Positions 1-5,664 of a DNA stretch of 5,664 bases are shown here, piece by piece. Position numbers and translations under genes: made by a program. Numbering within the stretch: position 1 is the first letter of the stretch; each line of letters opens with the position of its first letter. The notes under the pieces are model-generated. The model searched no databases. It saw nothing but the letters and a program-made list of their open reading frames with translations, and was not told the DNA's origin. Source of the DNA: Bacteroidales bacterium. Its GTDB lineage: Bacteria > Bacteroidota > Bacteroidia > Bacteroidales > Paludibacteraceae. The stretch is taken from the NCBI GenBank assembly GCA_900769035.1, contig CAAGFD010000113.1, forward strand, positions 1-5,664. Reading direction: 5' to 3'.

Positions 1-175
1 CGTTTCATGATTATATTTGTTTGTTTTTGTATTAAACGATTATATTCTCATTTTAGTATGCTGTAATACCTTTCTTAACTCTTTGTATTACTTTTTGTTG
101 TTATCTAACTCTTTTTGTATATCTCATCAAATAGTATGCCTGAGAAATATTATGACATTTTTTTCAATTATCTTA
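1..175. other. AT-rich non-coding region upstream of fbp
   Basis: I see no supportable coding region on either strand and no tRNA-like or rRNA-like structure. The stretch is very T-rich on the plus strand. It carries imperfect copies of short words: TAACTCTTT at 76-84 and again at 106-114 (30 bases apart), and TTTTTGTAT at 24-32 and 112-120. A TATATTTG word at 12-19 matches the Bacteroidota -7 consensus, but its -33 region would lie outside the window and no gene follows it closely. This is probably the intergenic spacer between fbp and a gene beyond the left edge. Low-complexity sequence can explain the repeats. Confidence 0.6.
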
Positions 176-206
176 TTGTAGAACTGAAAAATTGTCAGTA
201 TATTTG
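176..206 (+). promoter_or_regulatory. fbp promoter, Bacteroidota type
   Basis: TATATTTG at 199-206 is an exact match to the Bacteroidota sigma-ABfr -7 element TAnnTTTG. A TTG at 176-178 sits 20 bases upstream of it, inside the usual 19-21 base spacing for the -33 element. Transcription should start a few bases after 206, around 212-214, giving a leader of only about 20 bases before the fbp ATG at 234. That leader is AT-rich and has no Shine-Dalgarno sequence, which is normal for the phylum. Confidence 0.72.
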
Positions 207-233
207 CAGAGAATATAAATTTAAATCGATATT

Positions 234-2180
234 ATGAATACACGTTATTTGGAGTTGTTGGGTCGTAGCTTCCCTTCTATTGCCGCAGCTAGTACAGAGA
301 TTATAAATTTGGAAGCTATCTTAAGTTTACCAAAAGGCACTGAGCATTTTTTATCTGACATACATGGTGAATATGAAGCTTTTGACCATGTTATGAGAAA
401 TGCAAGTGGTGCTGTTGCTCGTAAAGTTAATGAGGAGTTCGGTAGTGAATTACGAGAAAAAGAAAAAAGACAGTTGTGTACATTGATTTATTACCCGGAG
501 GAGAGACTCGAAATTGTTAAACAAGAAGAAGAAAATCTTAAAGAGTGGTATATGATTACTCTTATTCGATTAGTTCGCGTTTGTAGAGCCGTCTCTTCTA
601 AATATACTCGTTCTAAAGTCAGAAAAACTTTACCGGAGAACTTCTCTTATATTATCCAAGAATTAATGCACGAAAGCGAAGATGATGAAAATAAAACTGC
701 TTATGTTCATGCTATCCTTGAGAGTATTATTCAAATAGACCGTTCCGATGCTTTTATTATTGAGATGTGTCACCTTATTCAACGCCTTGTAATAGATCGC
801 CTCCATATCGTAGGAGATATTTATGACAGAGGTGCAGGTGCTCACCTTATTATGGATAGATTAATTAATTATCACGACGTTGATATTCAATGGGGTAATC
901 ACGACGTTCTATGGATGGGTGCTATTGCCGGTAATGTAGCTTGTATGGCAAATGTGTTGCGTATTTCTTTGAGATATGCCAATCTTACTACTTTAGAAGA
1001 TGGTTATGGTATAAATTTATTGCCATTGGCTACTTTTGCGATGGAGTATTATGAAAATGATCATGTAGAAAATAATCCTTTTGCACCCAAAATGAATTTT
1101 GCCGATAAGCATTACGATGAGCGTAACATTAAATTGATTGCCCAAATGCATAAGGCAATTTCCGTAATTCAATGGAAATTGGAACATGATATTATTGCCC
1201 GTCATAAAGAGTGGAATATGGAGTTTAGAAATTTACTCCATAAAATAGATTTCGATAAAGGCTTATTGTATTTGGATGGTGAAGCTTATCATTTGAAAGA
1301 TTGCAATTTCCCTACTATTGATAGAAATAATCCTTATCAGTTGACTCCTGCAGAAAAAAATCTGGTAGATAATCTGCTAACTTCTTTTGTAGAAAGTCCT
1401 AAAATGAATCGTCATTTGCAGTTGATGCTTGAAAAGGGTAGTATGTATTTGGTTTGTAATGGTAACCTTTTGTTCCATGCTTCAGTTCCTATGAACGAAG
1501 ATGCTACTTTTAAAGAAGTGGTAATAAATGGAAAATCATACAAAGGGAAAAAATACTTGGATTATGTAGATAGGTTAATCCGTATTGCTTGCCAACCTTG
1601 TAAATATCTACCTGAATATCAGATGGCTTTAGACTATATGTGGTATTGGTGGTGTGGTCCGGATTCCCCTACTTTTGATAAGAGTCAAATGGCTACTTTT
1701 GAGCGTTATTTGGTCGTTGAAAAAGGTCCTCATAAAGAAATTCAAGGTCATTTCTATAAATTACGTGATGATAAAAAAACTTGTGATATTATTCTTGACG
1801 AATTTGGTGTTAGTGGAACTCATCGACATATTATAAATGGTCACGTTCCTGTGAAAACTATAGAGGGCGAAAGTCCCGTACGTGCGAATGGTAAAGTTCT
1901 GGTTATCGATGGAGGCTTTTCTCGCCCGTATCACAAAGAAACCGGTATTGCCGGTTATACCCTTATTTTTAATTCTCACGGATTACAATTAGTTCAACAC
2001 GACCCTTTTGAAAGTAGAATTAAAGCAATAGAACAAGGCGTTGACATCAAGAGTACGGAATTTTTAGTTGAATTCGATACTCAGAGAATGATGGTGAGAG
2101 ATACTGACAGAGGAAAACAATTACAGCAACAAGTAGATGATTTAAAAGATTTACTGGAGTATTACAAACTGAAAATCTAA
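234..2180 (+). CDS. fbp: Class III fructose-1,6-bisphosphatase
   Basis: This 648-residue cytosolic enzyme hydrolyses fructose 1,6-bisphosphate to fructose 6-phosphate, the committed step of gluconeogenesis. It belongs to the class III family first known from Bacillus subtilis, which is unrelated to E. coli Fbp and built on the calcineurin-like metallophosphatase fold. The metal-binding motifs are all visible: SDIHGE at 41-46, GDIYDRG at 194-200, GNHD at 221-224, and GHVP at 536-539, followed by VIDGGFSRPY at 557-566. The length is close to full length for the family and no motif is missing, so the gene looks intact. The ATG at 234 is favoured because it lies about 20 bases after a strong promoter and opens into a family-like N-terminus. 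It is apparently monocistronic. Its stop codon overlaps that of the convergent outer-membrane protein gene. Regulation by AMP and phosphoenolpyruvate is known for the Bacillus enzyme but cannot be read here. Confidence 0.97.
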   Translation: MNTRYLELLGRSFPSIAAASTEIINLEAILSLPKGTEHFLSDIHGEYEAFDHVMRNASGAVARKVNEEFGSELREKEKRQLCTLIYYPEERLEIVKQEEENLKEWYMITLIRLVRVCRAVSSKYTRSKVRKTLPENFSYIIQELMHESEDDENKTAYVHAILESIIQIDRSDAFIIEMCHLIQRLVIDRLHIVGDIYDRGAGAHLIMDRLINYHDVDIQWGNHDVLWMGAIAGNVACMANVLRISLRYANLTTLEDGYGINLLPLATFAMEYYENDHVENNPFAPKMNFADKHYDERNIKLIAQMHKAISVIQWKLEHDIIARHKEWNMEFRNLLHKIDFDKGLLYLDGEAYHLKDCNFPTIDRNNPYQLTPAEKNLVDNLLTSFVESPKMNRHLQLMLEKGSMYLVCNGNLLFHASVPMNEDATFKEVVINGKSYKGKKYLDYVDRLIRIACQPCKYLPEYQMALDYMWYWWCGPDSPTFDKSQMATFERYLVVEKGPHKEIQGHFYKLRDDKKTCDIILDEFGVSGTHRHIINGHVPVKTIEGESPVRANGKVLVIDGGFSRPYHKETGIAGYTLIFNSHGLQLVQHDPFESRIKAIEQGVDIKSTEFLVEFDTQRMMVRDTDRGKQLQQQVDDLKDLLEYYKLKI

Positions 2181-3157
2181 TATTTTTTCCATGATTTTTG
2201 TTTTGTAAAGAAGTAGTAATTTAATGATATATTGGCAGTTAATGGAAAAATATTTATTTTAGAATTAGTAGTTATCTTTGTCGATGTAGATGAAATGTAA
2301 GGTGTACTATTCATTTTGTATTGATAATCAGCGCCTAATGATAAATACAGCCCTTGTCTGTGATTTGCTTTTGTACTATATAATTTAAATGTAAAATCAC
2401 ATCCTATAGTGCCAATATATTGAAGCATATTTATATCCATATACCCCATTTCCAAATAAGAGGAAAGGGGTATTTTTTTGTCAAGAGGTGCCACATATTC
2501 TCTGAATGCAAGGTGATTAACCCCTATATGAGGTGTAATTATTACCGATCTTTTAGGTGCTACGTTAAATCCATAACCGATATTGAAGGATACTATATAC
2601 GAATCCGTCATATGTCGAAATTTATCTGTAGTTGCTTTTTGTAAAGGAGTTACTCCGAAATCCAAGTTAATTAAAAAATTATATATATATCCTTCTAATC
2701 CGAAATCAATATAATGTATGTTTTTGTTTAGCTGATTAATTTGGGATGTTGTAAATTCGGTAAAATTATTGAATTTAGATTGAGAGAATTTATATCCAAA
2801 ATATAACCCAAAGCCTCCTACGTGTGAACGGTGATATGTGGAATATTGTGCTGCATCCGAATCATTTCCCGGCATCATTGTAAGATATATTGTATCGTTA
2901 AATTCTTTGTTTATCGTTATTTCTTTGGTGTAATATCCTATGTATTTGAATCTTAATATTATTTTTTTTTGAGGAATAAGGTCTATGGAAAAATAACCAT
3001 TAATATCCGAAATAGTGTAAATATCCGTGTTGTTTTGTTCAATGATAACAGCTGAAATAGGTAACCCTTCTCGGTCTTTTATGAAACCACATACCTCTTT
3101 ACAATTAAGGGACAGTGAAAACAATAATAGAATAGATAATATAATTAAGTTCCTCAT
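2177..3157 (-). CDS. Outer-membrane beta-barrel protein with CarboxypepD_reg-like domain
   Basis: This 326-residue protein has no assignable specific function. Residues 1-19 form a signal peptide: a basic start (R2), a hydrophobic core LIILSILLLF, then SLSLNC. Cys19 could be a lipid anchor, but Asn before it is a poor lipobox. Residues about 22-94 match the carboxypeptidase-D regulatory-like fold seen at the front of many Bacteroidota outer-membrane proteins, with the typical GFIKD..G.PISAV and TISDINGYFSI segments. Residues about 112-317 contain alternating aromatic/hydrophobic strands (near 113-124, 147-157, 186-198, 246-260, 268-281 and 306-317), suggesting a barrel of roughly 8-10 strands. 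It is too short for a TonB-dependent receptor. The start at 3157 lies one base after the nth stop (TAA-A-ATG) with a purine-rich AAAAGAAA upstream, implying coupling to nth. An in-frame ATG at 3172 would overlap nth by 14 bases and give a more basic N-terminus. The TAG stop overlaps the fbp stop. Confidence 0.82.
   Translation of the reverse strand: MRNLIILSILLLFSLSLNCKEVCGFIKDREGLPISAVIIEQNNTDIYTISDINGYFSIDLIPQKKIILRFKYIGYYTKEITINKEFNDTIYLTMMPGNDSDAAQYSTYHRSHVGGFGLYFGYKFSQSKFNNFTEFTTSQINQLNKNIHYIDFGLEGYIYNFLINLDFGVTPLQKATTDKFRHMTDSYIVSFNIGYGFNVAPKRSVIITPHIGVNHLAFREYVAPLDKKIPLSSYLEMGYMDINMLQYIGTIGCDFTFKLYSTKANHRQGLYLSLGADYQYKMNSTPYISSTSTKITTNSKINIFPLTANISLNYYFFTKQKSWKKY
2441..2479 (+). terminator. 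Probable fbp terminator inside the opposing gene
   Basis: On the plus strand, ATACCCC (2441-2447) pairs with GGGGTAT (2467-2473). Inside it TTTCC (2449-2453) pairs with GGAAA (2462-2466), with one bulged A at 2448 and an 8-base loop. Seven T residues follow at 2473-2479. That is the layout of a rho-independent terminator for plus-strand transcripts, and fbp is the only plus-strand gene upstream. On the minus strand the same hairpin is followed by ATGGAT rather than T residues, so it should not stop the outer-membrane protein transcript. It lies about 260 bases past the fbp stop, within codons for the opposing protein (roughly IPLSSYLEMGY), so termination here is an inference from structure. 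Confidence 0.6.
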
Positions 3158-3158
3158 T

Positions 3159-3794
3159 TTATTTCTTTTCATTATAAAATTTACAAACATTATTAATGCC
3201 ACATTCTTCACATTTTGGATTTCTTGCAGTACATACATATCTACCATGTAGAATCAACCAATGGTGTGCTTTGGGAATCAGGTTATCAGGGATATGTTTT
3301 ACAAGTTGTTTTTCTGTTTCCAATACCGATTTACTTTTTGTTAATCCAATTCTGTTTGACACTCTGAATACATGAGTATCTACCGCCATAGTTGGTTTGT
3401 TAAATGCTACTGCCAACACTACATTAGCTGTTTTCCTTCCTACCCCCGGTAATGTAGTCAGTTCCTCAATACTATTAGGTACAACTCCATTGTATTTTTC
3501 CGTTAATATTGTTGACATCTCTTTTAAATGCTTTGCTTTGGAGTTGGGATATGATATAGAACTTATCAAGTTATATATTTCACTTTCTGTAGCTTTATTC
3601 ATACTTTCGGCATCCGGATATTTATTTAATAATGTTGGAGTAACCATATTAACTCTTTTATCCGTACATTGAGCACTTAACATTACTGCAACTAAAAGTG
3701 AGAAATTATCGTGAAATATTAATTCCGGTTGTGATGGTGCATTTGTAGAGATGAACCAATTAAGTACTATTTCATATCTGTTTTTTATCGTCAT
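3159..3794 (-). CDS. nth: Endonuclease III (DNA glycosylase/AP lyase)
   Basis: This enzyme removes oxidised pyrimidines from DNA and cleaves the abasic site, in base excision repair. The 211 residues equal the length of E. coli Nth. The helix-hairpin-helix LPGVGRKTANV spans 115-125, with the catalytic Lys121 and the catalytic Asp139 in VDTHVFRV. These are E. coli K120 and D138 shifted by one. The [4Fe-4S] ligands C188-x6-C195-x2-C198-x5-C204 are all present, so the enzyme should be active. ATG at 3794 is chosen. An upstream in-frame TTG at 3818 would add eight residues, but it falls within the -7 promoter element, so it is unlikely to be in the transcript. It is the first gene of a probable two-gene unit with the outer-membrane protein gene downstream. 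No functional link between them is apparent. Confidence 0.97.
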   Translation of the reverse strand: MTIKNRYEIVLNWFISTNAPSQPELIFHDNFSLLVAVMLSAQCTDKRVNMVTPTLLNKYPDAESMNKATESEIYNLISSISYPNSKAKHLKEMSTILTEKYNGVVPNSIEELTTLPGVGRKTANVVLAVAFNKPTMAVDTHVFRVSNRIGLTKSKSVLETEKQLVKHIPDNLIPKAHHWLILHGRYVCTARNPKCEECGINNVCKFYNEKK

Positions 3795-3815
3795 ATCGGT
3801 AATTGATTTATGATG

Positions 3816-3845
3816 CAAATATACGATATTTTATCTCATTAAAAA
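3816..3845 (-). promoter_or_regulatory. nth promoter, Bacteroidota type
   Basis: Read on the minus strand, TATATTTG occupies 3823 to 3816 and matches the TAnnTTTG -7 element exactly. No clear TTTG is found at the -33 position. That place (around 3845-3843) is taken by the T-tract of the preceding iorB terminator, which gives only TTT without the G. Initiation would fall near 3809, leaving a leader of about 15 bases before the ATG at 3794. The -7 match and the placement support the call; the missing -33 G weakens it. Confidence 0.6.
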
Positions 3846-3878
3846 AAATAGAGCGATTAAAATTTTTTAATCGCTCTA
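3841..3878 (-). terminator. Rho-independent terminator of the iorAB operon
   Basis: The inverted repeat pairs 3849-3862 with 3865-3878 (14 possible base pairs; core AGAGCGATTA/TAATCGCTCT). Eight T residues follow on the minus strand (A residues at 3841-3848 on the plus strand). It begins about 22 bases after the iorB stop codon. Orientation, position and the uninterrupted T-tract make this a textbook intrinsic terminator for minus-strand transcription. It separates iorAB from nth. The plus-strand side has only a broken T-rich stretch and no gene to serve. Confidence 0.92.
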
Positions 3879-3900
3879 ACTTTATTTTATCGAAATAATT

Positions 3901-4476
3901 TTATTTGTCAGCTACAGCTCTACCGGCTCTTAATGCATCGATGTTTGCATTAACAACAGCATCACCTTTTTTACCGAAAATACTTCTAATAGCATTTTCT
4001 AATTTTTCGATATCAATCTTTAAATATTTAGATGCGGCACCAAGTACAACCATATTAGTACCTTTAGGGTTTTTAATTTCTTTTGCAATAGCGTCTGCAT
4101 CAAAAATAATGTGGTTAGGAATTTTATTAATCTCTGCCATCAATTCTTCTTGATTTGGGTAATTAGGGATGTTGATGAAAGGATTTTGATTAGTAATAAC
4201 CCATCCATTTTTATTTAAGAAAGGAAGATAACGTAATGCCTCCATTGGCTCTACAGATAAAATGATATCGCATTGGCCCTCAGGAATCAAATCAGAACAA
4301 ATTGGTTGGTCACTGATTCTTAAGTGTGATTGTACATCACCTCCACGTTGACTCATTCCGTGAGTCTCAGCTTGTTTCATATACCATCCCATATCAAGGG
4401 CGGCTTTAGAAATGATTGCAGCAGAACTTAAGGCTCCCATTCCGCCTACACCACATAATATTATATCTATTTTCAT
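3901..4476 (-). CDS. iorB: Indolepyruvate:ferredoxin oxidoreductase, beta subunit
   Basis: This 191-residue protein is the smaller subunit of a two-subunit 2-oxoacid:ferredoxin oxidoreductase. The complex converts arylpyruvates from aromatic amino-acid transamination to aryl-acetyl-CoA, CO2 and reduced ferredoxin in the cytosol; some members may run in reverse for aromatic amino-acid synthesis. It belongs to the gamma-type domain of the family. Visible signatures are the N-terminal glycine-rich loop GVGGMG (9-14), AETHGMSQRGG (36-46), SVEPMEALR (74-82) and MVVLGA (142-147). At position 13 the family usually has Gln (GVGGQG); here it is Met. Length is normal and the gene looks intact. It follows iorA by 21 bases and has a good Shine-Dalgarno sequence. 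A strong terminator after it marks it as the last gene of the operon, so no further gene, such as a phenylacetate-CoA ligase, is co-transcribed downstream. Confidence 0.93.
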   Translation of the reverse strand: MKIDIILCGVGGMGALSSAAIISKAALDMGWYMKQAETHGMSQRGGDVQSHLRISDQPICSDLIPEGQCDIILSVEPMEALRYLPFLNKNGWVITNQNPFINIPNYPNQEELMAEINKIPNHIIFDADAIAKEIKNPKGTNMVVLGAASKYLKIDIEKLENAIRSIFGKKGDAVVNANIDALRAGRAVADK

Positions 4477-4484
4477 TGTATAAA

Positions 4485-4490
4485 TCTCCT
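4485..4490 (-). promoter_or_regulatory. Strong ribosome binding site of iorB
   Basis: The minus strand reads AGGAGA, eight bases before the iorB ATG at 4476. This is a near-consensus Shine-Dalgarno sequence and stands out because the fbp and outer-membrane protein starts have none or only purine-rich stretches. It lies in the 21-base iorA-iorB spacer and fixes the iorB start. It suggests iorB is initiated independently rather than only by coupling to iorA. Confidence 0.75.
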
Positions 4491-4497
4491 ATTTAAA

Positions 4498-5664
4498 TTA
4501 TTGATTCTTTTTTGCAGCTTTAAGACGTTTGTTTAATGCTACAATACATTCACGACGTGGAATGATTACAGATACACCCTTATACCCGATTTCTTCTTTG
4601 AATACGGCAACGTTCTCTTCGAAATATTTTTTTAACGGTGTAATTACACGTATATGTTTAGGATCAACTCCAATTCCTTGACAAATGCTTTCTATTCTTC
4701 CTGTTGCAGAAGATTTTTGGGAACCGGTCATACCTGTAATTTCGTTATCAAGTATTACGATAGTTACGTTTGCGTTATCTACGCAACAGTCGAGAAGTCC
4801 CGTCATACCGCTGTGTGTAAATGTAGAGTCACCAATCACTGCTACAGATGGTAATAAGTCAGCTTCAGAAGCTCCTTTTGCCATAGTTATTGAAGCACCC
4901 ATATCTACAGTAGAATATATTGCTTCGAATGGAGGCAATGCACCTAATGTATAACAACCTATATCTGAGAATACTCTTCCTCCTGGGAATGATTTCATTG
5001 CTTCGTTAAGTGCTGTATATGAATCTATGTGAGGACATCCGTCGCAAAGTTTTGGAGGACGTGGGGCTACTAAACTAGGAATTGGCATACCGCATTCTAC
5101 ATCGATACCAAGGGCTTTACCTACTGCGTTAGGAGAAAGCTCGCCTGTACGAGGGAGTGTTCCATCCAAGCGTCCTTTTATAGTTTTTCCTTTATTTAGA
5201 ATACCTCTTAATAGACGTTCGTATAATGGTTGACCCTCTTCTAAAATCAATACTTCGTCACATTCATCATAGATTTTTTCAACCAATTTTGTAGGTAATG
5301 GATATTGACTTATTTTAAGTACAGGATATGGACATTTGCCATTTGCAAAATTTTCCATTAAATAGTTGTATCCTATACCACAAGCAATGATACCTAATTT
5401 TTTGTTTTCACCATCTATATATTTGTTGAAAATACTATTTTCAGACTCTTCAATCATCAATTGTTGTTTGTCTAACAAACTTTGATATTGACGGCGAGCT
5501 ACTGCAGGTAATAGTATATATTGCATTTTATTTTTAGGATAAGACATCTCATTCTGAGCTCTTACCTCTGTTTTGCGTGTAACGCCGGCACGAGAGTGAG
5601 CCATACGTGTAGTAATACGCATCATAATAGGTAATTTTAATCGCTCTGAAAGTTCATATCCATA
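4498..5664 (-). CDS. iorA: Indolepyruvate:ferredoxin oxidoreductase, alpha subunit (5' end missing)
   Basis: Only the C-terminal 388 residues are in the window; the frame stays open to the right edge, so the first part of the gene lies outside. The ATG at 5625 is internal, since family-like sequence (SERLKLP) continues upstream of it. This subunit binds thiamine diphosphate and carries out the decarboxylation. In visible numbering, the TPP motif is GDS at 278-280 and DN at 306-307, 25 residues apart. CDGCPH (C207, C210), the Cys of DIGCYTLG (C237) and possibly C373 in RREC could hold one [4Fe-4S] cluster. The protein ends at IIPRREC...AAKKNQ shortly after the TPP domain, with no CxxCxxC ferredoxin-like tail, unlike archaeal IorA. 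It is the first visible gene of the iorA-iorB operon. The substrate is assigned by family; a related arylpyruvate is possible. Confidence 0.93.
   Translation of the reverse strand, partial: YGYELSERLKLPIMMRITTRMAHSRAGVTRKTEVRAQNEMSYPKNKMQYILLPAVARRQYQSLLDKQQLMIEESENSIFNKYIDGENKKLGIIACGIGYNYLMENFANGKCPYPVLKISQYPLPTKLVEKIYDECDEVLILEEGQPLYERLLRGILNKGKTIKGRLDGTLPRTGELSPNAVGKALGIDVECGMPIPSLVAPRPPKLCDGCPHIDSYTALNEAMKSFPGGRVFSDIGCYTLGALPPFEAIYSTVDMGASITMAKGASEADLLPSVAVIGDSTFTHSGMTGLLDCCVDNANVTIVILDNEITGMTGSQKSSATGRIESICQGIGVDPKHIRVITPLKKYFEENVAVFKEEIGYKGVSVIIPRRECIVALNKRLKAAKKNQ

Noticed and set aside
160..191. Inverted repeat TTTTTCA/TGAAAAA around the fbp -33 element as an operator
   Set aside because: The arms are seven bases, nearly all A and T, separated by 18 bases. 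Such pairs are expected by chance in sequence this AT-rich.
871..908. Direct repeat ATCACGACGTT at 871-881 and 898-908 in fbp
   Set aside because: Both copies encode HDV in the same frame, the second as part of the conserved GNHD metal-binding motif. It is best explained by shared amino acids and codon choice, not by a repeat element.
1940..1956. Perfect inverted repeat AACCGG-TATTG-CCGGTT in fbp
   Set aside because: It lies in conserved coding sequence (ETGIAGYT) of the class III phosphatase, is not followed directly by a T-tract, and is short enough to arise by chance from the Gly codons.
2143..2178. Possible minus-strand terminator for the outer-membrane protein gene within the end of fbp (AGATTT/AAATCT arms)
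   Set aside because: The stem is six mostly A-T pairs with a loop of about 20 bases and only a short TTTT run after it. It is too weak to call; I found no better minus-strand terminator in the last few hundred bases of fbp.
2420..2644. Plus-strand open frame of 74 codons opposite the outer-membrane protein gene
   Set aside because: It is antisense to a well-supported coding sequence, has no ribosome binding site and no recognisable protein features, and contains the fbp terminator hairpin.
3795..3818. Eight-residue N-terminal extension of Nth from an in-frame TTG at 3818
   Set aside because: The TTG lies inside the -7 promoter element and so upstream of the predicted transcription start. 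The ATG at 3794 gives exactly the 211 residues of E. coli Nth with catalytic positions shifted by only one.

Overview
The window is AT-rich chromosomal DNA that looks like the phylum Bacteroidota, most likely order Bacteroidales. The evidence is two promoters with the TAnnTTTG -7 element typical of that phylum, a CarboxypepD_reg-like/beta-barrel outer-membrane protein of a kind characteristic of the phylum, and mostly weak ribosome binding sites. The gene content (class III fructose-1,6-bisphosphatase, two-subunit indolepyruvate:ferredoxin oxidoreductase) suits a fermentative anaerobe. Genus cannot be read from the sequence.

Layout: positions 1-233 are non-coding and end in a good promoter. 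The plus-strand gene fbp (234-2180) encodes class III fructose-1,6-bisphosphatase (gluconeogenesis). Everything after it is on the minus strand. Reading in the direction of transcription, from the right edge leftwards, there are: iorA (5' end cut by the window edge), iorB, a strong intrinsic terminator (3841-3878), a short-leader promoter, nth (endonuclease III), and one base later an uncharacterised outer-membrane protein gene. That last gene runs tail-to-tail into fbp, and their stop codons overlap.

There are three likely transcription units: fbp alone; iorA-iorB, a two-subunit enzyme that oxidises aryl-2-oxoacids and reduces ferredoxin; and nth plus the outer-membrane protein gene, which look translationally coupled but have no obvious shared function. 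The most interesting structural point is that fbp has no room for a terminator before the opposing gene. A convincing plus-strand terminator hairpin with a T-tract instead lies about 260 bases inside the outer-membrane protein coding sequence, which predicts an fbp 3' tail antisense to that gene. A second point is that IorA ends without the C-terminal ferredoxin-like domain known from archaeal IorA.

I found no mobile element, CRISPR array, RNA gene, defence system or clearly new multi-gene system. Most of the window is ordinary core metabolism and DNA repair.
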